A DNA stretch of 64,000 bases from Psychrosphaera saromensis (GCF_002954545.1 NZ_MSCH01000003.1:2333991-2397990); one strand, 5' to 3'; shown: positions 25,700 to 39,886, numbered from the stretch's first letter. Notes: generated by a model not told the origin, from the letters alone. Numbers and translations are program-made.

Positions 25700-26986
25700 T
25701 TATCGTTTATTAGGCGCTACGTAATCACGTTTCGCTGCACCAGTATATAACTGACGAGGACGACCAATTTTTTGGCCTTCTTCGCTTAACATTTCGTCCC
25801 AGTGGCTGATCCAACCAACAGTACGAGACATAGCAAATATAACTGTGAACATGCTAGTCGGAATACCGATTGCTTTTAAGATGATACCTGAGTAGAAATC
25901 TACATTCGGGTATAATTTCTTAGAAATAAAGTATTCGTCAGACAATGCAATATCTTCAAGTTTCATTGCAACATCTAGCAATGGATCTTGGATATTTAAT
26001 GCTTTAAGTACTTCATGACATGTTTGACGCATTACTTTAGCACGAGGGTCAAAGTTTTTATAAACACGATGACCAAAGCCCATTAGACGGAACGGGTCAT
26101 TTTTGTCTTTTGCTTTAGCAACATATTCATCAATGCGATCAACAGAACCAATCTCTTGTAGCATAGATAAACAAGCTTCATTAGCGCCCCCATGTGAAGG
26201 ACCCCATAATGATGCTATGCCCGCAGCGATACATGCATAAGGGTTTGCACCTGATGAACCAGCTAAACGAACTGTTGAAGTTGAAGCATTTTGTTCATGG
26301 TCAGCATGTAACATGAAGATTTTATCCATTGCATCAGCAAGGATAGGATCAACTTTATAATCTTCAGCAGGTACAGAGAACATCATGTTTAAGAAGTTTT
26401 CTGAATAAGAAAGATTGTTACGTGGATAAACGAACGGTTGACCAATGCTGTATTTATAAGCCATAGCTGCAATAGTTGGCAATTTAGCAATTAGTCTATA
26501 TGCACTACGTTGACGTTGCTTAGGATCTGAAATGTCTAAGTCGTCATGGTAAAAGCTAGACATCGCGCCTACAACACCACATAACATCGCCATTGGATGC
26601 GCATCAACCACAAAACCGTGGAAGAATGTTGCAATCTTTGCATGAACCATAGTGTGGTTAGTGATTGTTCTATCGAACTCTACTAAATCTTCAGCAGAAG
26701 GTAATTCTCCGTGAAGCAATAAGTAACATAATTCAATATAGCTTGAACCGTCAGCTAGTTGCTCAATAGGATAACCACGGTGTAATAAAATACCTTGGTC
26801 GCCATCTATATAAGTGATCTTAGATTGACATGATGCAGTTGCTAAAAAGCCAGGGTCATAAGTGAAAACGCCTTTTGAACCTAATGTTCTAACGTCAATA
26901 ACATCATTACCAGCTGTACCAGACATCATTGGCAATTCGAATGCGTCTTGTCCAGTGATTTGAACTGTGACCTTCTTATCTGTCAT
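25700..26986 (-). CDS. gltA: Type II citrate synthase
   Basis: A 428-residue citrate synthase that condenses oxaloacetate and acetyl-CoA. The catalytic histidines lie in [12 protein letters not shown] and [15 protein letters not shown], and the Asp in [11 protein letters not shown]. The N-terminal domain with [20 protein letters not shown] is typical of the NADH-sensitive hexameric Gram-negative enzyme. The ATG at 26986 has AGGAGA seven bases upstream; the TTG at 27001 would sit on that site. It is divergent from sdhCDAB-sucABCD across about 400 bp, as in E. coli. Confidence 0.97.
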   Translation of the reverse strand: MTDKKVTVQITGQDAFELPMMSGTAGNDVIDVRTLGSKGVFTYDPGFLATASCQSKITYIDGDQGILLHRGYPIEQLADGSSYIELCYLLLHGELPSAEDLVEFDRTITNHTMVHAKIATFFHGFVVDAHPMAMLCGVVGAMSSFYHDDLDISDPKQRQRSAYRLIAKLPTIAAMAYKYSIGQPFVYPRNNLSYSENFLNMMFSVPAEDYKVDPILADAMDKIFMLHADHEQNASTSTVRLAGSSGANPYACIAAGIASLWGPSHGGANEACLSMLQEIGSVDRIDEYVAKAKDKNDPFRLMGFGHRVYKNFDPRAKVMRQTCHEVLKALNIQDPLLDVAMKLEDIALSDEYFISKKLYPNVDFYSGIILKAIGIPTSMFTVIFAMSRTVGWISHWDEMLSEEGQKIGRPRQLYTGAAKRDYVAPNKR

Positions 26987-27389
26987 ACATGCTCTCCTCA
27001 AATTATTGTTGTATTGTAATTGTTACTACGCGTTAAATGTACTTTAAAAATCGACATTTTTCACATAGATAATTTTATTAATCTCACCATTGTAACTACA
27101 AAATAGAGTAAAAAGTCAATTTTATTGCAAAAATGATAATTTATTATACGAAAGTCTAATGCATTAGCTTGTTTTTTAAACACTTTAAATTCTTAACACA
27201 TTAAATTTAAACAGAAATTGCCATATTGATTTTCGCTATATATACTGACTGGCACTGCATTCATATTCAATGTGGTTTTTATAATGATGAAGACTAACTT
27301 ATAGTCCATTATTTATAACAATAGGGTGACTCATTTTTTAATTAATATATGTCACAACATTAATAAACAGCTCGGATAGGCATGTAATC
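26987..27389. other. gltA / sdhC divergent control region
   Basis: About 400 AT-rich bp hold the promoters for gltA and for the sdh-suc operon. A TATAAT at 27280-27285 lies about 105 bp before sdhC and may be its -10 box, with a poor -35. Regulation by ArcA and Crp is known for this locus in E. coli; no binding site was identified with confidence here. Confidence 0.4.
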
Positions 27390-27761
27390 GTGAAAAAACA
27401 AAGACCTGTAAATCTAGAACTGACATCTTTTATGCCAGCTTCGGCAATAGCCTCTATCCTACATAGGGTATCTGGCGTTGTGTTTTTCTTCGCCTTGATA
27501 TTTGTAATTGTAGCTTGGACTATGTCTTTACAATCAGCAGAAAGCTTTGAATTAGCTAAGTCGCTAATGCAAGGTGTGATTGGTAAAGTCATTGTTATAG
27601 CCATATTAGCGGCACTTTCTTTCCATACCATCATTGGTTTACGCCATTTAGTAATGGATATGGGTTACTGGGAAGAGTTAGAGTCAGGGAATTTAAGTGC
27701 GAAACTAGCTATAGCAATATGGGTAGTAACTGTAATTTTAGCTGGAGTGTGGATATGGTGA
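27390..27761 (+). CDS. sdhC: Succinate dehydrogenase cytochrome b556 subunit
   Basis: A 123-residue membrane subunit with three helices that, with SdhD, binds haem b and ubiquinone. The N-terminal signature KQRPVNLELTSFMPASAIASILHRVSGV and the haem His in SFHTIIGLRHLVMDMG are present. Translation starts at GTG. It is the first gene of sdhCDAB and overlaps sdhD by 7 bp. Confidence 0.95.
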   Translation: MKKQRPVNLELTSFMPASAIASILHRVSGVVFFFALIFVIVAWTMSLQSAESFELAKSLMQGVIGKVIVIAILAALSFHTIIGLRHLVMDMGYWEELESGNLSAKLAIAIWVVTVILAGVWIW

Positions 27762-28102
27762 TCAACGAAGCTTCATTAAAGAGAGATGGCGTACAAGACT
27801 TCGTATCTCTTAGAACGACAGCATTAATTATGACTGCCTATATTATTTTTATTCTAGGCTTCTTTTTAACAACTCCCGTTGTTACTTATGAAATTTGGTC
27901 AGGATTATTTTCTAATATCGCAGTTAAAGTGTTTACGTTTATCACATTACTTTGTATTTTGGTTCACACACGAATCGGTCTTTGGCAAGTGTTAACAGAC
28001 TACGTTAAAAACCCAAAAGTACGTGCGATTTTAAGCTTCTTCCTTAATCTACTAGGTTTAGCTTATGTTGTGACTGGTCTATTCATATTGTGGGGTGTTT
28101 AG
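27755..28102 (+). CDS. sdhD: Succinate dehydrogenase membrane anchor subunit
   Basis: A 115-residue protein with three membrane helices, at about residues 18-40, 47-70 and 87-111, that anchors SdhAB. The family pattern [20 protein letters not shown] and [16 protein letters not shown] (haem and quinone side) is visible. The ATG at 27755 lies within the end of sdhC (ATGGTGA overlap). The last base of its TAG is the first base of the sdhA GTG. Confidence 0.94.
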   Translation: MVINEASLKRDGVQDFVSLRTTALIMTAYIIFILGFFLTTPVVTYEIWSGLFSNIAVKVFTFITLLCILVHTRIGLWQVLTDYVKNPKVRAILSFFLNLLGLAYVVTGLFILWGV

Positions 28103-29868
28103 TGTCTATTAAAGTTCAAGAATTTGATGCCGTTGTAATCGGTGCTGGCGGTGCAGGTATGCGCGCAGCTTTGCAAATTGCAGAATCAGGCCAAACAGTT
28201 GCCTTGATTTCAAAAGTTTTCCCAACTCGTTCTCATACTGTTTCTGCTCAAGGCGGAATTACAGTAGCATTGGGCAACGCCCATGAAGATCACTGGGAAC
28301 AACACATGTACGATACTGTTAAAGGTTCTGATTTCATCGGAGACCAAGACGCTATCGAATTTATGTGTAAAGAAGGCCCTGAAGCCATTATTGAAATGGA
28401 AAATAAAGGCTTACCTTTTTCACGCTTTGAAGATGGGACAATTTACCAGCGTCCATTTGGTGGTCAGTCTAAGAATTTTGGTGGCGAACAAGCTGCTAGA
28501 ACGGCTGCTGCGGCTGACCGTACAGGTCACGCATTATTACACCTTCTTTATCAACAAAATGTTAAACATAAGACAACCGTTTATAGCGAATGGTATGCAT
28601 TAGATTTAGTAAAAAATGATGATGGTGCTATTGTTGGTTGTACTGCCATTGATATTGAGTCTGGTGAAGTTGTTTTCTTTAAAGCTCGTGCAACAGTATT
28701 AGCTACAGGCGGTGCAGGTCGTATTTATGCATCAACGACTAATGCTCACATTAACACCGGTGATGGTGTTGGTATGGCCGCTCGTGCTGGTGTCGCATTA
28801 CAAGATATGGAAATGTGGCAGTTCCACCCTACAGGAATCGCTGGTGCCGGAGTATTGGTAACAGAAGGTTGTCGTGGTGAAGGTGGTTACTTATTAAATA
28901 AAGATGGCGAACGTTTCATGGAACGTTATGCTCCTAATGCTAAAGATTTAGCGTCTCGTGATGTTGTTGCTCGTTCAATGATGACCGAAATACGTGAAGG
29001 TCGTGGTTGTGATGGTCCTTTAGGTCCACATCTTAAACTTAAATTAGATCATTTGGGCCGCGAAACGTTAGAGTCTCGTTTACCAGGTGTTTGTGAATTA
29101 TCTAAAACGTTTGCACACGTTCACCCTGCAGATGAGCCAATTCCAGTTCTACCAACTTGTCATTATATGATGGGTGGTGTTCCAACTAACGTAAATGGTC
29201 AAGCATTAACAAAAGCTGATGATGGTTCATTTAAAGAAGTTGAAGGTTTATTTGCCGTTGGTGAGATTGCTTGTGTATCTGTACACGGTGCAAACCGCTT
29301 AGGTGGTAATTCATTATTAGATTTGGTTGTATTCGGTCGTGCCGCAGGTAAATATTTAGAAACATATTTAGCACAAGGTAAGGGCGCTACAGAAGTTAAA
29401 GATGAAGACATTGAAAAAGCATTAGAGCGTTTCAATCGTTGGGAGTCTACTTCTGAAGGTGAAGATCCAGCTCAAATCAAAAAAGATTTACAGCAATGTA
29501 TGCAACTTAACTTCTCGGTTTTCCGTGAAGGTAAAGCAATGGCTGAAGGTCTAGCTCAATTAAAAGAAATTCGCGAACGTTTAAAACATGCTAAGTTATC
29601 TGATAACTCTAAAGAGTTTAATACTCAGCGTATTGAATGTCTTGAATTAGATAACTTGATGGAAACTGCTTTTGCTACCGCATTAGCTGCTAACTATCGT
29701 ACTGAAAGCCGTGGTGCTCACAGCCGTGAAGATTTCTTAGACCGTGATGACGTAAATTGGTTATGCCATAGCGTTTACGATCCAAAGAATGAAGAGATGA
29801 GCAAACGTGATGTAAACATGAGTCCAGTACATCGTGATGCATTTCCACCAATAGCTCGCACGTATTAA
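28102..29868 (+). CDS. sdhA: Succinate dehydrogenase flavoprotein subunit
   Basis: A 588-residue catalytic subunit oxidising succinate to fumarate. FAD is bound by [16 protein letters not shown] and covalently by His45 in [11 protein letters not shown]. Active-site blocks include [23 protein letters not shown] and SRDVVARSM, plus [13 protein letters not shown] at 28102 is chosen: it overlaps the sdhD stop and gives the family-length N-terminus. It is part of sdhCDAB on the inner face of the cytoplasmic membrane. Confidence 0.97.
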   Translation: MSIKVQEFDAVVIGAGGAGMRAALQIAESGQTVALISKVFPTRSHTVSAQGGITVALGNAHEDHWEQHMYDTVKGSDFIGDQDAIEFMCKEGPEAIIEMENKGLPFSRFEDGTIYQRPFGGQSKNFGGEQAARTAAAADRTGHALLHLLYQQNVKHKTTVYSEWYALDLVKNDDGAIVGCTAIDIESGEVVFFKARATVLATGGAGRIYASTTNAHINTGDGVGMAARAGVALQDMEMWQFHPTGIAGAGVLVTEGCRGEGGYLLNKDGERFMERYAPNAKDLASRDVVARSMMTEIREGRGCDGPLGPHLKLKLDHLGRETLESRLPGVCELSKTFAHVHPADEPIPVLPTCHYMMGGVPTNVNGQALTKADDGSFKEVEGLFAVGEIACVSVHGANRLGGNSLLDLVVFGRAAGKYLETYLAQGKGATEVKDEDIEKALERFNRWESTSEGEDPAQIKKDLQQCMQLNFSVFREGKAMAEGLAQLKEIRERLKHAKLSDNSKEFNTQRIECLELDNLMETAFATALAANYRTESRGAHSREDFLDRDDVNWLCHSVYDPKNEEMSKRDVNMSPVHRDAFPPIARTY

Positions 29869-29886
29869 TAAGGGGAGTAACGAATT

Positions 29887-30597
29887 ATGAAAACTGTAAA
29901 ATTCTCTGTTTACCGTTATAACTCTGACGTAGACGATGCGCCATACATGAAAGACTATCAACTAGAAATGGAAGATAATCAGGACATGATGGTTTTGGAT
30001 GCACTTATTCTTTTAAAAGAACAAGATCCAACAATAGTTTTCCGTCGTTCATGCCGTGAAGGTGTGTGTGGTTCTGACGGTTTAAACATGAATGGTAAAA
30101 ATGGATTGGCGTGTATCACTCCAATCTCTACTTTTGGTAAAAAGACGATTATCTTACGTCCATTACCTGGATTACCTGTAGTACGTGACTTAGTTATCGA
30201 TATGACTCAGTTCTTTACTCAGTATGAAAAAGTAAAGCCATTCTTAATTAATGACGAAAAACAGCCAGCTCGTGAGTTCATTCAAACTGTTGAAGAACGT
30301 GACAAGTTGGATGGATTATACGAATGTATATTATGTGCATGTTGTTCAACATCATGTCCGTCATTCTGGTGGAACCCGGATAAATTTATAGGCCCTGCAG
30401 GTTTATTACATGCATATCGCTTCTTAATTGATAGTCGTGATACTGCTACTGATGAACGCTTGGCTGACTTGGATGATGCGTTTAGCGTATTCAGATGCCA
30501 CGGCATTATGAACTGTGTTAACGTTTGTCCTAAAGGCTTAAACCCTACCAAGGCGATAGGTCATATTAAATCTATGTTATTGCAGAGGGCAGTTTAG
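29887..30597 (+). CDS. sdhB: Succinate dehydrogenase iron-sulfur subunit
   Basis: A 236-residue electron-transfer subunit with three clusters. The [2Fe-2S] site is in CREGVCGSDG...C. The [4Fe-4S] and [3Fe-4S] sites are in CILCACCSTSCP and CHGIMNCVNVCPKGLNP. It is 18 bp downstream of sdhA with the ribosome binding site AGGGGAG. It passes electrons from FAD to ubiquinone. Confidence 0.97.
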   Translation: MKTVKFSVYRYNSDVDDAPYMKDYQLEMEDNQDMMVLDALILLKEQDPTIVFRRSCREGVCGSDGLNMNGKNGLACITPISTFGKKTIILRPLPGLPVVRDLVIDMTQFFTQYEKVKPFLINDEKQPAREFIQTVEERDKLDGLYECILCACCSTSCPSFWWNPDKFIGPAGLLHAYRFLIDSRDTATDERLADLDDAFSVFRCHGIMNCVNVCPKGLNPTKAIGHIKSMLLQRAV

Positions 30598-30631
30598 TTT
30601 TGATAACTGGTGCTGTAATTTAACAGATAAG

Positions 30632-30666
30632 AAAAAGTCGTTCCGTTTCGGTGGAAGGGCTTTTTT
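30632..30666 (+). terminator. Hairpin between sdhB and sucA
   Basis: AAAAGTCGTTCC / GGAAGGGCTTTT form an imperfect 12-bp stem followed by six T. It may end or attenuate sdhCDAB transcription before sucA. Confidence 0.55.
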
Positions 30667-30719
30667 CATTTTTTAACTAGTAAAATTAAGTCTGTAAGAC
30701 TTACAAGGATATATATCTA

Positions 30720-33530
30720 ATGCACGAAGGTGTTATGCAAAATTGGCTTGATAGTTCGCATTTATCAGCTAACAGCATGGTATATGTTGAGCAGATGTAC
30801 GAATTATATTTAGATGATCCTACGTCTATATCAGATGAATGGCGTGAGGTCTTCGACCAATTACCTAAAGTTGAAGGTGTTTCGGTTGAAACTAAACATT
30901 CAGATGTTCGCGAATTATTTGCCCAACTGGCCAAAAACAAAGACCGTATGGTTGTTTCTGGAGCGGATCAAGCAGATGCAAAACAAGTAAAAGTTTTGCA
31001 GCTTATAAATGCTTTCCGTTTTAGAGGACACCAAAATGCCAATTTAGACCCATTAGGGTTGTGGTATAGAGAAACCGTTAGAGAGCTTAGTTTGGCTCAT
31101 CACGGACTTGACGATGAAGACAAGTCGCGTGAATTTAACGTCGGTTCTTTTGCTGTAGGCAAAGAGAAAATGCAACTAGGTGAGCTGTACTCAGCTCTCG
31201 AAAATACTTACTGTGGTTCAGTGGGTGCAGAATATATGCACATTACTGATACTGATGAAAAACGTTGGATCCAACAACGATTTGAATCAATTCAGAGTAA
31301 ACCTGCATTTTCAACGGACATCAAGAAACGTATTTTAAAAGGCTTAATTGCCGTTGACGGCTTGGAAAAGTACTTAGGTGCTAAATTCCCTGGCGCAAAA
31401 CGTTTCTCACTTGAAGGTGGCGACGCTTTAGTTCCTATGATCAAAGAGATCATTCACCGCGCTGGTGAACAAGGACAAAAAGAAGTTGTTATCGGCATGG
31501 CTCACCGTGGACGCTTAAACGTATTAGTTAATGTTCTTGGTAAAAAGTCTGGCGAATTATTTGATGAGTTTGGTGGAAAAGTTGATCCATCATTAACTGC
31601 AGGTGATGTTAAATATCACCAAGGTTTCTCGTCTGATTTTGCTACAGCAGGCGGAAATGTCCATTTAGCCTTAGCATTTAACCCATCACATTTGGAAATT
31701 GTAAATCCAGTTGTAATTGGTTCAGTGCGTGCGCGTTTAGACCGTCATAATTGTACCAACGGTTCAAAAGCTTTACCAATCACAGTACACGGCGACTCGG
31801 CTATTGCCGGTCAAGGTGTTGTGCAAGAGACGTTTAATATGTCTCAAACACGTGGTTATAAAGTTGGTGGTACGATTCGTATTGTTGTAAATAACCAGGT
31901 TGGTTTTACTACATCAAATCAAGAAGATACACGCTCAACTGAATATTGTACTGACATTGCAAAAATGGTTCAGGCTCCAATATTCCACGTGAACTCAGAT
32001 GATCCAGAAGCGGTTGCGTTAGTATCGCAAATTGCGGTTGATTATCGTAATACGTTCCGTAGAGACGTGGTTATTGATTTAGTTTGTTATCGTCGTCATG
32101 GCCATAATGAAGCTGATGAGCCTAGCGCAACTCAGCCAATCATGTACAAAAAAATCAAGAAACATCCAGTTCCTCGTCAATTGTATATCGATCATTTGAC
32201 AAAAGAAGGTTCAATATCTTTAGATGAAGTTAAAGAACTAACTGATGGATACCGTGGTTTATTAGATAAAGGTGAATGTGCAGTTGAAGAATGGCGTCCT
32301 ATGGAAGCGCATTCGGTAGATTGGACTCCATATCTAAACCATGACTGGGATATTGCTTACGATAAAGCCATTTCTGTTGAAAAATTGAATGAGCTTGGTA
32401 AGAAGATCACTCAATACCCTGAAAGCATGACTCTGCAATCTCGTGTTAAAAAACAATACGATGAACGTATTAAAATGCTTAATGGCGAAAAGCCATTAGA
32501 TTGGGGTTTCGCTGAAACTCTAGCGTATGCAGATATTGTTGACCGTGGTACTGATATTCGTATTACTGGTCAAGACAGTGGTCGTGGTACTTTCTTCCAC
32601 CGTCATGCGGTAATACACAATCAAGAAGATGCATCAACGTATGTACCTCTTGAAAATATAAATGAAAAACAAGGCAAATTTGAAATATATGATGCCGTAT
32701 TATCAGAAGTTGGTGTTTTAGCATTTGAGTATGGTTACGCCACCGCAGAACCTGACTCTTTAGTAATTTGGGAAGCGCAATTTGGTGATTTTGCCAACGT
32801 AGCTCAAGTTGTTATTGACCAATTCATCTGTTCTGGCGAACAAAAGTGGGGACGTTTATGCGGTCTTACTATGTTATTGCCTCATGGATACGAAGGACAA
32901 GGTCCTGAGCATTCATCTGCACGTATGGAACGTTTTTTACAATTGTGTGCTGATCATAATATGCAAGTTTGTGTTCCAACAACACCAGCTCAAGTATTCA
33001 ATATGATCCGTCGTCAACAAATAAGACCTATGCGTCGACCTTTGATTGTAATGACGCCAAAATCGTTGTTACGTCATCCTCTAGCTGTTTCTACAATGGA
33101 AGAGTTAGCCGATGGGACTTATTACAATGTAATTGATGAAATAGATGACAACATTGATGCTAAAAAGGTTAAACGTGTTGTGCTTTGTTCAGGTAAAGTT
33201 TATTACGATTTGTTAGAACAACGTCGTAAAGATAACCAAACTGATATTGCCATTGTACGTATTGAACAACTATATCCTTTCCCTCATGCGGAAATGGAAG
33301 TAATTGTTAAAAAGTACAAAAACGTTAAAGACTATATTTGGTGTCAAGAAGAACCACAAAACCAAGGTGCTTGGTATTGTAGTCAACATCATTTCAGGAA
33401 TTCGATTCCAAAAGGGGCAGATTTAACTTATGCAGGTCGTAAAGCATCAGCTTCGCCAGCAGTAGGTTACGCATCTGTGCATGCCAAAGAACAACAAGCG
33501 TTGGTTAACGACGCATTAACGATTAAATAA
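30720..33530 (+). CDS. sucA: 2-oxoglutarate dehydrogenase E1 component
   Basis: A 936-residue thiamine-diphosphate enzyme that decarboxylates 2-oxoglutarate and transfers the succinyl group to the lipoyl arm of SucB. The N-terminal E2-binding segment QNWLDSSHLSANSMVYVEQMYE and the ThDP/substrate blocks are intact: GMAHRGRLNVLVN, HGDSAIAGQGVVQETFNMS and RRHGHNEADEP. The first of two in-frame ATGs (30720, 30735) is used, with AAGGA ten bases upstream. The sequence MHEGVM matches related enzymes. Confidence 0.96.
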   Translation: MHEGVMQNWLDSSHLSANSMVYVEQMYELYLDDPTSISDEWREVFDQLPKVEGVSVETKHSDVRELFAQLAKNKDRMVVSGADQADAKQVKVLQLINAFRFRGHQNANLDPLGLWYRETVRELSLAHHGLDDEDKSREFNVGSFAVGKEKMQLGELYSALENTYCGSVGAEYMHITDTDEKRWIQQRFESIQSKPAFSTDIKKRILKGLIAVDGLEKYLGAKFPGAKRFSLEGGDALVPMIKEIIHRAGEQGQKEVVIGMAHRGRLNVLVNVLGKKSGELFDEFGGKVDPSLTAGDVKYHQGFSSDFATAGGNVHLALAFNPSHLEIVNPVVIGSVRARLDRHNCTNGSKALPITVHGDSAIAGQGVVQETFNMSQTRGYKVGGTIRIVVNNQVGFTTSNQEDTRSTEYCTDIAKMVQAPIFHVNSDDPEAVALVSQIAVDYRNTFRRDVVIDLVCYRRHGHNEADEPSATQPIMYKKIKKHPVPRQLYIDHLTKEGSISLDEVKELTDGYRGLLDKGECAVEEWRPMEAHSVDWTPYLNHDWDIAYDKAISVEKLNELGKKITQYPESMTLQSRVKKQYDERIKMLNGEKPLDWGFAETLAYADIVDRGTDIRITGQDSGRGTFFHRHAVIHNQEDASTYVPLENINEKQGKFEIYDAVLSEVGVLAFEYGYATAEPDSLVIWEAQFGDFANVAQVVIDQFICSGEQKWGRLCGLTMLLPHGYEGQGPEHSSARMERFLQLCADHNMQVCVPTTPAQVFNMIRRQQIRPMRRPLIVMTPKSLLRHPLAVSTMEELADGTYYNVIDEIDDNIDAKKVKRVVLCSGKVYYDLLEQRRKDNQTDIAIVRIEQLYPFPHAEMEVIVKKYKNVKDYIWCQEEPQNQGAWYCSQHHFRNSIPKGADLTYAGRKASASPAVGYASVHAKEQQALVNDALTIK

Positions 33531-33545
33531 TCTCAAGGATTAATC

Positions 33546-35048
33546 ATGACTACTGAAATTAAAGTTCCAGTATTACCTGAATCAGTTGCTGACGCTTCAG
33601 TTGCCACTTGGCACGTCAGTGTTGGAGATACTGTAACTCGAGATCAAATCTTAGTTGATATCGAAACTGATAAAGTTGTATTAGAAGTTGTAGCACCTGA
33701 AGATGGTGTTGTTACTGAAATACTACAAGAAGAAGGTGCTACTGTTTTAGGCGACCAACTTCTTGCTAAAATTGAAGATGCAGCAGGCGCATCAGCTCCA
33801 GCAGCCGCAGCTCCAAAAGCAGCTGAAGCAAAAGCAAGTGCTCCTGCAGCACCAGCTGGCGAAGCGAAAACAATTCAAATTAAAGTGCCTGTATTACCAG
33901 AGTCTGTTGCTGATGCAACTATTGCGACTTGGCATGTACAAGAAGGTCAAGCGGTTAGCCGTGACGAAAACTTAGTTGATATTGAAACTGACAAAGTTGT
34001 ATTAGAAGTTGTTTCTCCTGAAGATGGCATAATAACTAAAATTATTAGCCCTGAAGGTGAAACGGTTCTTGGCGAGCAATTGATTGCTGAAGTTACTCTT
34101 GGTTCTGCTGCAGCCGTAGCAACACCAGCAGCAGCTGAAGAATCTAGTTCTGCAGATGATGTATTAACACCATCTGTTCGTCGTTTAATCTCTGAAAAAG
34201 GGTTAGACGCTTCTAAAATTAAAGGCACGGGTAAAAACGGTCGTGTTTCTAAAGAAGATGTTGAAAGCTTTATGAAAACTCAAGCCTCTGCACCTAAAGC
34301 ATCTGCTCCAGCGTCAGCTGCAGTACCTTCTAGTCAAGTATTAGGTGAGCGTACTCAAAAACGTGTTCCTATGACTCGTTTACGTAAAACAATTGCGAAA
34401 CGTTTATTAGAAGCTAAAAACTCGACAGCGATGTTAACAACGTTTAACGAAATCAACATGAAACCTATCATGGATTTACGTAAACAATATAAAGATGTAT
34501 TTGAAGAGCGCCACGGTGCACGTCTTGGATTCATGTCTTTTTATGTTAAAGCAGTAGTTGAAGCGCTTAAACGCTTCCCAGATGTAAATGCGTCTATCGA
34601 TGGTGATGATATTGTTTACCATAACTACTTTGACGTAAGTATTGCTGTTTCTACACCTCGTGGTCTAGTAACACCAGTATTACGTGATTGTGATAAATTA
34701 GGTTTTGCTGAAATTGAAAATGGTATCCGTGCATTGGCTATTAAAGGTCGTGACGGAAAACTAACAGTTGACGAAATGCAAGGCGGTAACTTTACTGTTA
34801 CTAACGGCGGCGTATTTGGTTCATTGTTATCAACACCAATTTTGAACTTACCGCAAGCGGCTATTTTGGGTATGCATAAAATCCAAGACCGTCCAATGGC
34901 AGTAAATGGCAAAGTTGAAATCTTACCTATGATGTACTTAGCGTTATCTTACGATCACCGCTTAGTTGATGGGAAAGAGTCAGTTGGTTTCTTAGTAACA
35001 ATCAAAGAATTGTTAGAAGATCCAACACGTTTACTATTAGACGTATAA
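33546..35048 (+). CDS. sucB: 2-oxoglutarate dehydrogenase E2, two lipoyl domains
   Basis: A 500-residue dihydrolipoyl succinyltransferase. Two lipoyl domains are present: residues 2-76 with lipoyl-Lys43 and about 108-182 with Lys150, both in [12 protein letters not shown]. They are joined by an Ala/Pro-rich linker. The peripheral subunit-binding domain ([20 protein letters not shown]...GRV) is at about 208-245. The acyltransferase domain is at about 268-498, with the catalytic [12 protein letters not shown]. coli SucB has only one lipoyl domain, so this form is about 95 residues longer. The E3 gene (lpdA) is not in the window. It is 15 bp after sucA. Confidence 0.96.
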   Translation: MTTEIKVPVLPESVADASVATWHVSVGDTVTRDQILVDIETDKVVLEVVAPEDGVVTEILQEEGATVLGDQLLAKIEDAAGASAPAAAAPKAAEAKASAPAAPAGEAKTIQIKVPVLPESVADATIATWHVQEGQAVSRDENLVDIETDKVVLEVVSPEDGIITKIISPEGETVLGEQLIAEVTLGSAAAVATPAAAEESSSADDVLTPSVRRLISEKGLDASKIKGTGKNGRVSKEDVESFMKTQASAPKASAPASAAVPSSQVLGERTQKRVPMTRLRKTIAKRLLEAKNSTAMLTTFNEINMKPIMDLRKQYKDVFEERHGARLGFMSFYVKAVVEALKRFPDVNASIDGDDIVYHNYFDVSIAVSTPRGLVTPVLRDCDKLGFAEIENGIRALAIKGRDGKLTVDEMQGGNFTVTNGGVFGSLLSTPILNLPQAAILGMHKIQDRPMAVNGKVEILPMMYLALSYDHRLVDGKESVGFLVTIKELLEDPTRLLLDV

Positions 35049-35058
35049 TAGAACAAAA

Positions 35059-35163
35059 AAATTAGTGTAATTATTCAAATATCGACTTTTGTCTTATTGC
35101 ACTAATTTAAGGGCGTATTTATAATACGCCCGCATGTTATATCGGGCTGCAGATTCTGCGGCC
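35059..35163 (+). promoter_or_regulatory. Three consecutive hairpins in the sucB-sucC spacer
   Basis: AAATTAGTG / CACTAATTT (35059-35108), GGGCGTATT-TAT-AATACGCCC (35111-35131) and GGCTGCAG-ATT-CTGCGGCC (35145-35163) follow one another. None has a strong T-tract, so RNA processing or stability control is as likely as termination. Confidence 0.5.
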
Positions 35164-35195
35164 TTTAACTTATAAAAATAGATGGACAGAACATC

Positions 35196-36362
35196 ATGAA
35201 CTTGCATGAATATCAGGGTAAACAACTGTTTGCTCAATACGGGCTTCCTGTATCAAAAGGCATCGCAACAAAAACTCCAGCTGATGCAGCTGCAGCGGCT
35301 GACACAATTGGCGGCGATATGTTCGTTGTTAAAGCACAGGTTCACGCCGGTGGCCGTGGTAAAGCTGGCGGTGTTAAGCTAGTAAAAACTAAAGAAGAAA
35401 TCAAAGCGTTTGCTGAAAAGTGGTTAGGTAATAACTTAGTTACTTATCAAACAGATGAGAAAGGACAACCAGTTTCAAGCATCTTGGTTGAACCTTGTAC
35501 TGATATAGCTCAAGAATTATATCTTGGCGCAGTTGTTGATCGTTCATCACGTCGTATCGTTTTCATGGCATCTACTGAAGGTGGTGTTGAAATTGAAACG
35601 GTTGCAGAAGAGACTCCTGAAAAAATTCTTAAAGCTGAGATTTGCCCATTAGCGGGTGCACAACCTTACCAAGGTCGTGACTTAGCATTCAAACTTGGTC
35701 TTGAAGGCAAGCAAATTGGTCAATTTGTTAAAATCTTCCTAGGTCTAGCTAAATTATTCAAAGAAAAAGACGTTGAGTTAATTGAAATTAACCCATTAGT
35801 AATTACACCAGCTGGTGATTTACACTGTCTTGACGCTAAAGTAGCTATCGATAGCAATGCTGTTGGTCGTCACCCAGATCTTAAAGCTATGCACGATCCT
35901 TCACAGGAAGATGCACGTGAAGCGCATGCTGCTTCTTTTGAACTTAACTATGTAGCTCTAGACGGAAACGTTGGCTGTATGGTTAATGGTGCTGGTCTTG
36001 CAATGGGCACAATGGATATCGTTAACTTAAACGGTGGCCGTCCTGCAAACTTCCTAGATGTTGGTGGTGGCGCAACTAAAGAACGTGTTGCTGAAGCATT
36101 CAAAATCATCTTATCTGATTCTAACGTTAAAGCTGTTTTAGTTAACATCTTTGGTGGAATTGTACGTTGTGACATGATTGCCGAAGGCATCATTGGCGCA
36201 GTGAAAGAAGTTGGCGTAACTGTTCCAGTTGTTGTTCGTTTAGAAGGCACTAACGCAGAGAAAGGTCGTGAAGTACTTGCGAATTCTGACGTTGACATCA
36301 TCGCAGCACCTAGCTTACAAGCAGCTGCTGAACTAGTAGTTAAAGCTGCAGAGGGTAAATAA
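35196..36362 (+). CDS. sucC: Succinyl-CoA synthetase beta subunit
   Basis: A 388-residue ATP-grasp subunit that binds the nucleotide and, with SucD, makes ATP or GTP from succinyl-CoA. Family blocks: [46 protein letters not shown] and [13 protein letters not shown]. The length equals E. coli SucC. The stop overlaps the sucD start (TAATG). Confidence 0.97.
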   Translation: MNLHEYQGKQLFAQYGLPVSKGIATKTPADAAAAADTIGGDMFVVKAQVHAGGRGKAGGVKLVKTKEEIKAFAEKWLGNNLVTYQTDEKGQPVSSILVEPCTDIAQELYLGAVVDRSSRRIVFMASTEGGVEIETVAEETPEKILKAEICPLAGAQPYQGRDLAFKLGLEGKQIGQFVKIFLGLAKLFKEKDVELIEINPLVITPAGDLHCLDAKVAIDSNAVGRHPDLKAMHDPSQEDAREAHAASFELNYVALDGNVGCMVNGAGLAMGTMDIVNLNGGRPANFLDVGGGATKERVAEAFKIILSDSNVKAVLVNIFGGIVRCDMIAEGIIGAVKEVGVTVPVVVRLEGTNAEKGREVLANSDVDIIAAPSLQAAAELVVKAAEGK

Positions 36363-37234
36363 TGAGCGTTTTAATCAATAAAGACACTAAAGTAATCTGT
36401 CAAGGTTTCACTGGTGCTCAAGGTACTTTCCACTCTGAGCAAGCTATTGAATACGGTACTAACATGGTTGGTGGCGTAACTCCTGGTAAAGGCGGTCAAG
36501 TTCACCTTGGTCTTCCTGTATTTAATACAGTAGTTGAAGCAGTTGAAGCAACTGGCGCTGATGCATCAGTTATTTATGTACCAGCAGCTTTCTGTAAAGA
36601 TTCTATCTTAGAAGCGGCTAACTCAGGTATCAAACTAATCGTTTGTATCACTGAAGGCGTACCAACTCTAGACATGCTTGACTGTAAAGTTAAATGTGAC
36701 GAGTTAGGTGTACGTTTAATCGGTCCTAACTGCCCTGGTGTTATCACTCCGGGTGAATGTAAGATTGGTATCATGCCAGGTCACATTCATTTACCAGGTA
36801 AAGTAGGTATCGTATCTCGTTCAGGTACGTTAACTTATGAAGCTGTTAAACAAACTACAGACGCTGGTTTTGGTCAGTCTACTTGTGTTGGTATCGGTGG
36901 TGATCCAATCCCAGGTACTAACTTCATCGACGTTCTAGAAATGTTTGAAAAAGATCCACAGACTGAAGCAATCGTAATGATTGGTGAAATCGGCGGAACA
37001 GCTGAAGAAGAAGCGGCTGCTTATATCAAAGCAAACGTGACTAAGCCTGTTGTTTCTTACATTGCTGGTGTTACTGCTCCAGAAGGTAAGCGTATGGGTC
37101 ATGCCGGCGCAATCATCTCTGGTGGTAAAGGTACTGCGGAAGATAAATTTGCAGCATTAGAAGCGGCTGGTGTTAAAACTGTTCGTTCTCTAGCTGACAT
37201 TGGTAAAGCATTAAAAGAAAAAACTGGTTGGTAG
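36362..37234 (+). CDS. sucD: Succinyl-CoA synthetase alpha subunit
   Basis: A 290-residue CoA-binding subunit carrying the phosphohistidine in [19 protein letters not shown]. The CoA loop [15 protein letters not shown] and [10 protein letters not shown] are intact. It is translationally coupled to sucC and is the last gene of the sdh-suc cluster, with a strong terminator 35 bp downstream. Confidence 0.97.
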   Translation: MSVLINKDTKVICQGFTGAQGTFHSEQAIEYGTNMVGGVTPGKGGQVHLGLPVFNTVVEAVEATGADASVIYVPAAFCKDSILEAANSGIKLIVCITEGVPTLDMLDCKVKCDELGVRLIGPNCPGVITPGECKIGIMPGHIHLPGKVGIVSRSGTLTYEAVKQTTDAGFGQSTCVGIGGDPIPGTNFIDVLEMFEKDPQTEAIVMIGEIGGTAEEEAAAYIKANVTKPVVSYIAGVTAPEGKRMGHAGAIISGGKGTAEDKFAALEAAGVKTVRSLADIGKALKEKTGW

Positions 37235-39868
<2,634 letters not shown>

Positions 39869-39886
39869 CACTAATCAACATTCTTC

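Noticed and set aside
30632-30666. Complete separation of sdh and suc operons
   Set aside because: The hairpin is imperfect, so partial read-through is as likely. It is recorded only as a possible terminator or attenuator.
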